Part shown: piece after piece, positions 9,028-16,433 of the stretch
How the letters are laid out: every line of letters begins with the position of its first letter
How positions within the stretch are numbered: position 1 is the first letter of the stretch
DNA from: CAYNRG01 sp047974855
Lineage (GTDB): Bacteria; Bacillota_I; Bacilli_A; Erysipelotrichales; Erysipelotrichaceae
Direction of reading: 5' to 3'
DNA: 20,469 nt
Assembly: GCA_047974855.1 (NCBI GenBank)
Contig: JBKECT010000045.1
Location: 1 to 20,469 of the forward strand
Translations under genes and position numbers: made by a program
Notes under the pieces: generated by a model
The model's input: only the letters and a program-made list of their open reading frames with translations
Databases searched by the model: none
Told to the model about the DNA's origin: nothing

Positions 9028-9354
9028 CAATATCCGCCCTCTTTACAAATGGAAAAATATTCCTTTCTTTGATTATCGATTATAATACCCAGAAAACTCA
9101 TCAACCAGTTATCCAATTTTTATATTTAGTATCTGTTACAAAATCTTAGTTTTTAATCCGTTTCTTATTGTTTCTATACCAAGTGCTTCAATGTCTTTTT
9201 TTTGAGCATTATTTATATAGATTTGCAACCGCTAGTTGACAAATTTCCAAGTGCACTTTATAGCTTGCTACCACGCCCCTTGATAAAATAAGGGTATCCT
9301 ATTAGATATTGATGATCTGAGATGGACATAAAAGAAAGAGAAGGTATAAGTAAA
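9028..9354 (+). other. Intergenic region with a promoter and a possible decayed gene end
   Basis: There is no intact gene in these 327 bp. On the minus strand, 9231 to a TAA at 9136-9138 is open for about 31 codons and would read as a plausible protein tail (ending NGLKTKIL), but there is no start or ribosome binding site. It could be a gene remnant or chance. No clear terminator follows the methyltransferase gene. Confidence 0.3.
9236..9264 (+). promoter_or_regulatory. Predicted promoter of the XRE-membrane regulator
   Basis: TTGACA (9236-9241), a 17-nt spacer and TATAGC (9259-9264). The start codon follows at 9355, leaving a leader of about 85 nt. The short inverted CCTT/AAGG just after the -10 could be an operator, but this is speculative. 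Confidence 0.5.
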
Positions 9355-10350
9355 ATGATATTAGCAGACAAAATTATTGAAGAAAGAAAACGTAGCGGGT
9401 GGAGTCAGGAAGAACTCGCAGAAAAACTAGGTGTGTCAAGACAATCCATATCAAAGTGGGAGGGGGCACAATCCATTCCAGATATTAATAGAATTATTCA
9501 AATGGCAGAAATATTTGGAGTATCAACAGACTATTTACTAAAAGATAAAGCAAAAAGGGAGAATAAAGAATTAGAGATATCTGCAGAAACGGTGGATAAT
9601 TTGCGATGTGTAAGTATGGAAGAAGCCAACGATTTTCTCAAGACACAAGAAAAATTTGCTTCGCTTGTAGCATTAGGAGTGTCTTTGTACATTGCTTCCC
9701 CTTTTCTGTTACTTGTTCTTGAAGGATTAGCAAGTGATAATATACTGCGTGTCTCCAGTGGAATGGCTATGAGCATAGGAATAGCGACTCTATTGTGTAT
9801 GGTGGCAATTGGTGTCTGTTTATTTATCTTGTCTAGTCTTAAAACAAACAAGTACCTGTATTTAAACACTGAAATTATAGACACAGCATACGGAGTTGAT
9901 GGAATGGTCAAAGAGAAAAGGGAGCAGTTCTCAAGAGCAGCTAATAAAGATACTGCGTTAGGTGTTGCTCTATGTATATTAAGTTCTGTCCCTCTACTAA
10001 TTAGTATATTCACTACAGAAAAAGACTACATTATCATGTCTATGATAGGAATGATCCTAGTTTTGGTTGCATGTGGAGTAAATAGACTAGTCAGAGTTGC
10101 GATCATTCAGTCTAGTTACGAAAAATTACTTCAAGATGGCAATTATGCTCCTGAAAAGAAAAAAATTTCCCCAACAATGAATACTATTGCCAGCATTTAC
10201 TGGTCTATTACTACTGCAATATATTTAGCATGTTCATTTTTCACCATGGCGTGGAGTCTTACATGGATAATTTGGCCAGTTGCAGCAGTGTTGTATGGAG
10301 CAATTGAAGCAGTTGCGCGATTGATACTTTCAAAAAACAACATACGTTAG
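9355..10350 (+). CDS. XRE-family HTH regulator fused to a membrane domain
   Basis: Residues 1-65 are a Cro/CI helix-turn-helix (SQEELAEKLGVSRQSISKWE, then IPDINRIIQMAEIFGVSTDYLL). A charged linker to about residue 100 is followed by roughly six hydrophobic segments (near 103-125, 137-162, 201-220, 226-242, 276-296 and 300-318). This HTH plus multi-TM layout is common in Bacillota and is usually read as a membrane-anchored transcriptional regulator. The ligand is unknown. The ATG at 9355 starts the conserved HTH and has GAAGG upstream; an upstream ATG at 9322 would add 11 residues without a ribosome binding site. The gene stands alone, with its own promoter and terminator. Confidence 0.85.
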   Translation: MILADKIIEERKRSGWSQEELAEKLGVSRQSISKWEGAQSIPDINRIIQMAEIFGVSTDYLLKDKAKRENKELEISAETVDNLRCVSMEEANDFLKTQEKFASLVALGVSLYIASPFLLLVLEGLASDNILRVSSGMAMSIGIATLLCMVAIGVCLFILSSLKTNKYLYLNTEIIDTAYGVDGMVKEKREQFSRAANKDTALGVALCILSSVPLLISIFTTEKDYIIMSMIGMILVLVACGVNRLVRVAIIQSSYEKLLQDGNYAPEKKKISPTMNTIASIYWSITTAIYLACSFFTMAWSLTWIIWPVAAVLYGAIEAVARLILSKNNIR

Positions 10351-10412
10351 AAAAACAATTTCTTTTGCAAAGACCTAAAATTCAATAAACACAATTCTTT
10401 CCAAGACACAAT

Positions 10413-10439
10413 AAACCCACCATATAATATGGTGGGTTT
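10413..10439. terminator. Bidirectional terminator after the XRE gene
   Basis: A perfect 11-bp stem AAACCCACCAT / ATGGTGGGTTT with a 5-nt loop. It ends the plus-strand XRE transcript, and it touches the TAA (10438-10440) of the decayed minus-strand gene, so it probably once served both. Confidence 0.7.
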
Positions 10440-10835
10440 AACTTGTAGTAAACAATTTTAAAGTTTGATTTTCATAATTTTTCTTAGTTGCAAGAAGGTC
10501 ATTCGCCATTTGGTAAAAAACATCTTTTCCTATCTCATTGGAGTCCAACACACGTAGCAACGTGCAATTTCGTCCCGCTGCATCTGGTGATTTGAGTGTG
10601 TTATTATTGTATATTCTCTCAATGTGAAAATCGGAATATCTTTACCTATACCTTGTAAAGATGCGCTGTGATAAGTAGTTTCTATATATTCGTTAGTTCA
10701 GTTCCTACAATTAATCATTTCGATTTTACATTTGGCAAAATGCACAAAAATATTGTACATATTAATGAAGTTTATGAAAAATATATTTGTTTAAACTATA
10801 TTACTTTCAAGCTTAATCTCAATACGAACGCACAA
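10438..10835 (-). pseudogene. Decayed gene of unknown family
   Basis: On the minus strand a protein-like reading is broken by two in-frame stops and at least one frameshift. A possible TTG start at 10835 follows GAGGAG. The first frame carries a segment such as TTYHSASLQGIGKDIPIFTL. Near 10590-10630 the reading shifts to another frame, which continues with SPDAAGRNCTLLRVLDSNEI and then KDVFYQMANDLLATKKNYEN to a TAA at 10438-10440. The stop sits in the terminator hairpin, as expected of a real gene end. I do not recognise the family. An overlapping plus-strand 68-codon frame (10668-10874) has no support. Confidence 0.4.
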
Positions 10836-10875
10836 CTAAGTATCTCCTCTTCATTGAACTGTGGCTTTATTTAGC

Positions 10876-10904
10876 TTGTACTCACTTCATGATTTCGCTA
10901 TACT
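10876..10904 (+). promoter_or_regulatory. Predicted promoter of the YihY-family gene
   Basis: TTGTAC (10876-10881), a 17-nt spacer and TATACT (10899-10904), 26 nt upstream of the start codon. The -35 is weak and the -10 is good. Confidence 0.45.
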
Positions 10905-10930
10905 TATATACAGATACAAGGAGACAGGTT

Positions 10931-11773
10931 ATGAGCATCCAGCGCAACGACAAAGTCACAATCAAAAAACTACAGGAACTATATAATCTCTGCTTTTCAT
11001 TAGAAGGTAGCTTATTTCGATATTCCCTTGCCTATAGTTTACTCTTAGCACTTTTACCTATGCTTATAGTAATTGTCATTCTGTTTCAAAATTCAATCTT
11101 TTTTAATCTAGATACAATTTTACAATATCTTTATCGTTTTATACCTGAAGATCTTATTGGAACTTTTGTACTCTATATCACAAATAAGTCTTTCCCAAGT
11201 GGTATCCCACTCCTTATTTCTTTAATTGTAACCTTAGTTCTTGCAAGTAGAAGCATCTATTCTTTTTTGCTTATTAGTGCCAAATACGAAGAATACCCAG
11301 CACCTAAAATAGTTCTTCGCATAAAGGGTTTTTTTCTCTTCGTTGGAATAATCATCTCAGTGTTTGCACTTGTTTTGTTCTTTGCCTTTATGCCCTTTGT
11401 AGGGAGTCTGCAACTAATCAGTACATTACTTGTCTTGTTTGTTATATTCTTTTTTATCTATCGTACAATCACCTTCGAAAAAAAACCACTCTCTTATGGT
11501 ATTCATGGAACAATTTTCGCAAGTGTTGCATTAGCAATCACAGGCTACCTATTTCTATTTCTTGTCCGTACATTTAGTTCTTATGCAAGTGTCTATGGAC
11601 CAATGGCAAGCCTTGTTATCGCTCTTCTATCTTTGTATATTATCGCCAGCATTGTTTACTTTGGTTATGCAATTAATCTTGTGTTTGGCTCTTCGTACAC
11701 TAAGAAGGAATTTAAATTTCAGAAGTACTATATTCAGATTGAAAACAAATTTAAAAAACTGTCAAATAAGTAA
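10931..11773 (+). CDS. YihY/BrkB-family integral membrane protein
   Basis: A 280-aa inner-membrane protein with about six hydrophobic helices (near residues 31-52, 91-114, 133-154, 160-177, 191-213 and 226-250). The YGPMASLVIALL segment at 222-233, followed by a further helix, matches the conserved end of the YihY/BrkB family, which was once misnamed ribonuclease BN. The function of this family is poorly known. The ATG at 10931 has AAGGAGA upstream; the frame is open to 10889, but the earlier start lies within the promoter. It is transcribed towards the CRISPR array and ends in a terminator 4 bp from the first repeat. Confidence 0.82.
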   Translation: MSIQRNDKVTIKKLQELYNLCFSLEGSLFRYSLAYSLLLALLPMLIVIVILFQNSIFFNLDTILQYLYRFIPEDLIGTFVLYITNKSFPSGIPLLISLIVTLVLASRSIYSFLLISAKYEEYPAPKIVLRIKGFFLFVGIIISVFALVLFFAFMPFVGSLQLISTLLVLFVIFFFIYRTITFEKKPLSYGIHGTIFASVALAITGYLFLFLVRTFSSYASVYGPMASLVIALLSLYIIASIVYFGYAINLVFGSSYTKKEFKFQKYYIQIENKFKKLSNK

Positions 11774-11813
11774 AAAAATACTCTGTAGTTGTGAACCTAC
11801 AAAGTATTTTTTT
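11773..11813. terminator. Bidirectional terminator shared by yihY and the CRISPR array
   Basis: AAAAAATACT-C-TGTAG pairs with CTACA-A-AGTATTTTTT around an 8-nt loop. It has T runs on both strands. On the plus strand it ends the YihY-family gene. On the minus strand it follows the last repeat of the array by 4 nt and would end pre-crRNA. Confidence 0.8.
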
Positions 11814-11817
11814 CAAT

Positions 11818-14279
11818 GTGTCAAACATAGTTAAGAAAGTAACCCTCTAGAACAACACTCTCTCGGATTGACTGTCGAGGAAGGTGTCAAACATAGTTAA
11901 GAAAGTAACCCTCTAGAACCACTTCAACAAACGAGTATAACGGAGTATAGTGTCAAACATAGTTAAGAAAGTAACCCTCTAGAACTCCACGACAATATAT
12001 TCGATTCCGTTCGATGTGTCAAACATAGTTAAGAAAGTAACCCTCTAGAACATCTTTGTTAATCACATACCAACCTATAGCGTGTCAAACATAGTTAAGA
12101 AAGTAACCCTCTAGAACTAGCTTACTTTCATTTTTATTTTTCTCCTCGTGTCAAACATAGTTAAGAAAGTAACCCTCTAGAACGATATCACCCTTACCAC
12201 GTTACGTCCGACGTGTCAAACATAGTTAAGAAAGTAACCCTCTAGAACTGCTAAAAGTAAAAAACTACCTGATAAGTAGTGTCAAACATAGTTAAGAAAG
12301 TAACCCTCTAGAACTGGTTCGTTAATTTATGACGGCGCTGAATGGTGTCAAACATAGTTAAGAAAGTAACCCTCTAGAACCGTTGCCATTAGAAGTGAAT
12401 ACCCGCATCGTGTCAAACATAGTTAAGAAAGTAACCCTCTAGAACAGCATCATTCAGTAATGGAAGTAATACACTGTGTCAAACATAGTTAAGAAAGTAA
12501 CCCTCTAGAACTGGTTCGTTGATTTATGACGGCGCGGAATGGTGTCAAACATAGTTAAGAAAGTAACCCTCTAGAACATGAATAATCTAATTCAAAAAAT
12601 TAAGGGGGTGTCAAACATAGTTAAGAAAGTAACCCTCTAGAACGCGGAAAGGTATCTTGACAGACTTATCATGTGTCAAACATAGTTAAGAAAGTAACCC
12701 TCTAGAACGGTCGCGATAAGAAGCGAATACCCGGGTCGTGTCAAACATAGTTAAGAAAGTAACCCTCTAGAACGGTTACATTCAGCCGCGACGGTTATGA
12801 ATGTGTCAAACATAGTTAAGAAAGTAACCCTCTAGAACCGATTCAATAAAACTGTATAAAGGTGCGTGTGTCAAACATAGTTAAGAAAGTAACCCTCTAG
12901 AACGAAATAAAATAGGGTTGGTTTCTTAATTCTGTGTCAAACATAGTTAAGAAAGTAACCCTCTAGAACGAAATATAATAGGGTTGTTTTCTTAATTCGT
13001 GTCAAACATAGTTAAGAAAGTAACCCTCTAGAACCATAGTTTATAACAGTTTTCATTATTTTTGTGTCAAACATAGTTAAGAAAGTAACCCTCTAGAACG
13101 ACTAATGTTTATGGAAAGAACATCGACGGTGTCAAACATAGTTAAGAAAGTAACCCTCTAGAACAGTTGCCATCAGAAGCGAATACCCGCATCGTGTCAA
13201 ACATAGTTAAGAAAGTAACCCTCTAGAACCCACTCACGAAATTTTAAAACGAAAAGTAAGTGTCAAACATAGTTAAGAAAGTAACCCTCTAGAACAGTAG
13301 ACGCATGTCTATACGATTTAAGCGAGTGTCAAACATAGTTAAGAAAGTAACCCTCTAGAACTGCTAATGGACATAGGGTATCAAAATACTTGTGTCAAAC
13401 ATAGTTAAGAAAGTAACCCTCTAGAACTTAGAGTGTAAATAAGGAACACCCTTATTGTGTCAAACATAGTTAAGAAAGTAACCCTCTAGAACGGTTGCTG
13501 TTAGAAGTGAATTTCCGTGCAAGTGTCAAACATAGTTAAGAAAGTAACCCTCTAGAACCTAATATTAACAAATATACTATATTGGTTGTGTCAAACATAG
13601 TTAAGAAAGTAACCCTCTAGAACATGCTTACGCTTTTTCTATCAACGGTACAGTGTCAAACATAGTTAAGAAAGTAACCCTCTAGAACAACTCTTCCGTT
13701 TTCAGCAACTTGGTTGTGTGTCAAACATAGTTAAGAAAGTAACCCTCTAGAACTTAAAGTGTAAATAAGGTGTACCCTTATTAGTGTCAAACATAGTTAA
13801 GAAAGTAACCCTCTAGAACGAAATGAAATAGGGTTGGTTTCGTAATTCGTGTCAAACATAGTTAAGAAAGTAACCCTCTAGAACATCATCTATATAGTAT
13901 AGTTTATAAAGAAAGTGTCAAACATAGTTAAGAAAGTAACCCTCTAGAACATTACTCTGTAATCTAAACTATTAAATTTCGTGTCAAACATAGTTAAGAA
14001 AGTAACCCTCTAGAACATTTGACCTTGAAAGTCACAACGAAAAATCGTGTCAAACATAGTTAAGAAAGTAACCCTCTAGAACAGTAGTGTTTTCTGTACC
14101 ACCGCCACCAGGTGTCAAACATAGTTAAGAAAGTAACCCTCTAGAACAAAATAATGTTGACAAATGTTCGCAGGCATGTGTCAAACATAGTTAAGAAAGT
14201 AACCCTCTAGAACATCTTCATCATTATGACGTTAATTTTATAGGTGTCAAACATAGTTAAGAAAGTAACCCTCTAGAAC
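11818..14279 (-). CRISPR. Type II-A CRISPR array, 38 repeats and 37 spacers
   Basis: The 36-bp repeat begins GTGTCAAACATAG and ends CCCTCTAGAAC on the plus strand. On the minus strand it begins GTTCTAGAG, resembling the GTTTTAGAG start of other type II repeats, so crRNAs should read from the minus strand. I read 38 copies with no difference, including both terminal copies. Spacers (numbered left to right) are 30 bp (21) or 29 bp (16: numbers 6, 9, 13-16, 18-21, 25, 27-29, 31, 35). The leader is next to csn2, so spacer 37 (14214-14243) should be newest and spacer 1 (11854-11883) oldest. At least 13 spacers belong to five families of near-copies. Confidence 0.98.
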
Positions 14280-14313
14280 CTACATCTAGATATTAGCACA
14301 AAATCAGTTTAAT
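14280..14313 (-). promoter_or_regulatory. CRISPR leader and probable array promoter
   Basis: These 34 nt lie between the csn2 stop and the first transcribed repeat. The minus strand reads TGCTAATAT, an extended -10, placed so that transcription would start within a few nucleotides of the repeat. A weak TTTAAA sits 17 nt upstream, overlapping the csn2 stop. The leader ends GATGTAG next to the repeat, where integration signals are expected in type II-A. There is no terminator between csn2 and the array. Confidence 0.55.
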
Positions 14314-15186
14314 TTAAAGGGGATTGTGCAATATTTCGCTTGCCAAAATAAGAAAATTATTTTGATTTATGTTGTATAAATCAACTATATTTCTAATTTT
14401 TTCTCTTTGAAAGTTGTAATTCTTAGATGTCGTCGGCAAAGCTGCGTAAATATAATTTTGCATCTCTGCTGGATGTATTTCAAGTCTCTGATTCTTTTGA
14501 ATGCCGTTGTTCCTTAATATAATTGGTAAATGATTTCCAAATATTGAAATATCACTTATGCAATTTATATCAATCATAACCGTTACCCTCACATCTTCAT
14601 TAAAGCACTCCTCAATAAAACTTTCAGCAATTCCATTAATATTTATGTACAAAAATAAGTATTGCTCTCTATGCAACAACTTTAAAATATTAGTGAGTAA
14701 AGTTAGTTTATCGGAAATTTCTAAACTCATAGTTTCAACTTGGATTAAAGCAATTAAGTTGTCAACCGTCATACTCTCTCCAGAAAATTGAAATGGAGTT
14801 CTCATTCCTTTGGTGAGCCTTGACAATATTTTCAAAAACCCACTATCGCTGTACATCGAACCCATTAGTTCACTTGCTTTTGTTAGTGTAGAAAACATGG
14901 AGTCATTTTCTTTTATACACCCCTCTATATATTGTCTAAGCAATGAATTTTTATTAAACATCAATTCACTATTTAACTCTTGAAGTGAAGAAAAACTCTG
15001 AAATTCAAATTCTTTTGTGTTTACCAATTCTCCATTTTCGAACAAATTGGCATTGCCGCTCTTTTTCCCATTACTTAATATCTTCATTGTATTGATTACG
15101 AATTCCGCTGATTCTCCATAGTCTACGAGTACAACTTTATGCTCTGGTAATACAAATTCTTCATCATTTAATGTTTTTAGTTCCAT
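14314..15186 (-). CDS. csn2: Csn2-family spacer acquisition protein, long variant
   Basis: Csn2 forms a ring that binds DNA ends and acts with Cas9, Cas1 and Cas2 in type II-A spacer uptake. The call rests mainly on position: it is the last cas gene, between cas2 and the leader. Weak sequence similarity helps, with an N-terminal VVLVDYGESAEFVI strand/helix and a C-terminal half containing ILKLLHREQYLFLYININGI then VTVMIDINCISDI, which recalls the lower lobe of Csn2. At about 290 aa it is longer than the classic protein of about 220 aa, so it belongs to a less common subfamily. Two adjacent ATGs exist; the second (15186) has AGGAGG at 5-nt spacing, the first (15189) at 2 nt. It overlaps the cas2 end by 23 nt. 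Confidence 0.8.
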   Translation of the reverse strand: MELKTLNDEEFVLPEHKVVLVDYGESAEFVINTMKILSNGKKSGNANLFENGELVNTKEFEFQSFSSLQELNSELMFNKNSLLRQYIEGCIKENDSMFSTLTKASELMGSMYSDSGFLKILSRLTKGMRTPFQFSGESMTVDNLIALIQVETMSLEISDKLTLLTNILKLLHREQYLFLYININGIAESFIEECFNEDVRVTVMIDINCISDISIFGNHLPIILRNNGIQKNQRLEIHPAEMQNYIYAALPTTSKNYNFQREKIRNIVDLYNINQNNFLILASEILHNPL

Positions 15187-15502
15187 CATTACCTCCTATA
15201 ATTAATAATCTAGATCTATTGGTTACTGCTTCATTTAATGAAAATTTATCTGTAATCGTTTTGATTGATTGGTACTGCATCTCGGACAAAATCAGATATC
15301 TCATATCTCCTTTTGGCGGAATATTTTTTTCAAGCTTCTTTCTGGCAGTGATAGCGGCATTGGAATTAATACAGAGCTTACAATAAATTGAGTATTGAAT
15401 TCTTAAATATCCATTCTCTTTGAAAAATTTAGTCAATTTTCTATACTCTTTTAAATCTTGGCTGGTTTCAGTAGGCAAATCAAAAAATACAAGTATTCTC
15501 AT
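15164..15502 (-). CDS. cas2: CRISPR-associated endoribonuclease-fold protein Cas2
   Basis: This is the structural partner of Cas1 in the spacer integrase complex. The 112-aa protein opens with MRILVFFDLPTET, the Cas2 ferredoxin-fold first strand with its conserved Asp8, followed by a tyrosine- and lysine-rich RKLTKFFKENGY helix. The start at 15502 is four nucleotides after the cas1 TAG and begins the conserved core; a further in-frame ATG at 15529 would add nine residues inside cas1. The ribosome binding site is weak, so translation is probably coupled to cas1. Its 3' end overlaps csn2. Confidence 0.93.
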   Translation of the reverse strand: MRILVFFDLPTETSQDLKEYRKLTKFFKENGYLRIQYSIYCKLCINSNAAITARKKLEKNIPPKGDMRYLILSEMQYQSIKTITDKFSLNEAVTNRSRLLIIGGNDGTKNIK

Positions 15503-15506
15503 AAAT

Positions 15507-16415
15507 CTAATCTGCTTCTTTAAATTCATATAATTTCTTATATTCTATTTGCAGAATTGTCTCGCTTCTTTCTTCTAAAAACGAGAAATAAGAGTCTATG
15601 ACCATCTCTATTGCATGGGATAGCCTATATTTTTTATTATTCACTCTAACCATATAATTACCAATATCAACTAAATTGATGCGATCTTCCATGGAAAATA
15701 AATTTGCTGGCTCGATTTTTGTCAAAACTAAATAATCAACAAAAATCCTAAACACTTCTATAAAGTCATATGTTAAATTGAATGGGTTGCTCTCGCCAAT
15801 ATGATTAATTCCATATTGCACCAAGTATCCTCTAGATGCTATATATCGTGAGATTATTGAGGCAACTATTTTATACCCATAATCTAAAGCAAAATTATAT
15901 ACATCATCCTGATGCCTGATAAAATCCTCACCAAATATCTTTTGAAAGTACAAGCGTGCAGCGATGCCTTCTCGATTGCTCGCATCTCCATTCTCCACAT
16001 TTTTATTGTACATATCCATCACTCTTATATCGCTATCATCACAATCAAACAGCTTCATTAATTCAATTTCACTGGCTATTTTGTCCTGAATAATCAACTT
16101 CCAAAGCTTCTTCTTCCTCGTTTTTTTCCATTCGAGTTGCTGTTTTAATTGTTTAAACACTACCGAATGATTGTTAAAAGGCAAAAAAATCCCCGATGGA
16201 TCTTTTGATTTATTCGTTACAATGATCCCTACATTATTCTCTATCAGTGCATTTATTATTGGCAGGGTAATTGTCATTTTATCATGTGCGAAAACAACGG
16301 TTTGTATATCTTGCAGTGGTACTGAAATATAATCATCATCTAATTTTACTTTCAAAGAACTCATTGACAGCGAAACATTACAATGTTCATCAATGTAAAT
16401 TGTTTTCCAACCCAT
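15507..16415 (-). CDS. cas1: CRISPR integrase Cas1 (type II)
   Basis: Cas1 is the metal-dependent integrase that inserts spacers at the leader-repeat junction. The 302-aa protein opens with GWKTIYIDEH, typical of type II Cas1. The metal site is visible as Glu149 (NREGIAARLYF), His205 (GINHIGESNPFNLTYD) and Glu220 (DFIEVFR). The ATG at 16415 has AAGGAG upstream at good spacing; an ATG-initiated longer frame to 16451 would run through the tracrRNA terminator. The ribosome binding site begins within a few bases of the T run of that terminator, so transcription of cas1-cas2-csn2 must pass through the hairpin or start very close to it. Confidence 0.96.
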   Translation of the reverse strand: MGWKTIYIDEHCNVSLSMSSLKVKLDDDYISVPLQDIQTVVFAHDKMTITLPIINALIENNVGIIVTNKSKDPSGIFLPFNNHSVVFKQLKQQLEWKKTRKKKLWKLIIQDKIASEIELMKLFDCDDSDIRVMDMYNKNVENGDASNREGIAARLYFQKIFGEDFIRHQDDVYNFALDYGYKIVASIISRYIASRGYLVQYGINHIGESNPFNLTYDFIEVFRIFVDYLVLTKIEPANLFSMEDRINLVDIGNYMVRVNNKKYRLSHAIEMVIDSYFSFLEERSETILQIEYKKLYEFKEAD

Positions 16416-16433
16416 TGATAACTCCTTTATTAT

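Noticed and set aside
9531..10013. 160-codon minus-strand frame inside the XRE gene
   Set aside because: It is antisense to a gene with a clear HTH and membrane segments and has no family features of its own.
10668..10874. Plus-strand 68-codon open frame
   Set aside because: There is no ribosome binding site or recognisable domain, it is very AT-rich, and it lies over the decayed minus-strand gene.
12446..12802. Spacers 10 and 15 as a sixth family
   Set aside because: In the shared frame they give ASFSNGSNT and VTFSRDGYE. Only a short (S/T)FS core agrees, too little to separate from chance.
12248..13391. Spacers 7 and 24 as related
   Set aside because: Only the first six bases agree; reverse-strand translations do not align.
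11818..14279. Type II-C assignment with crRNA promoters in each repeat
   Set aside because: A csn2-like gene is present, the cas order is cas9-cas1-cas2-csn2, and a leader with its own -10 lies beside csn2, all as in type II-A.
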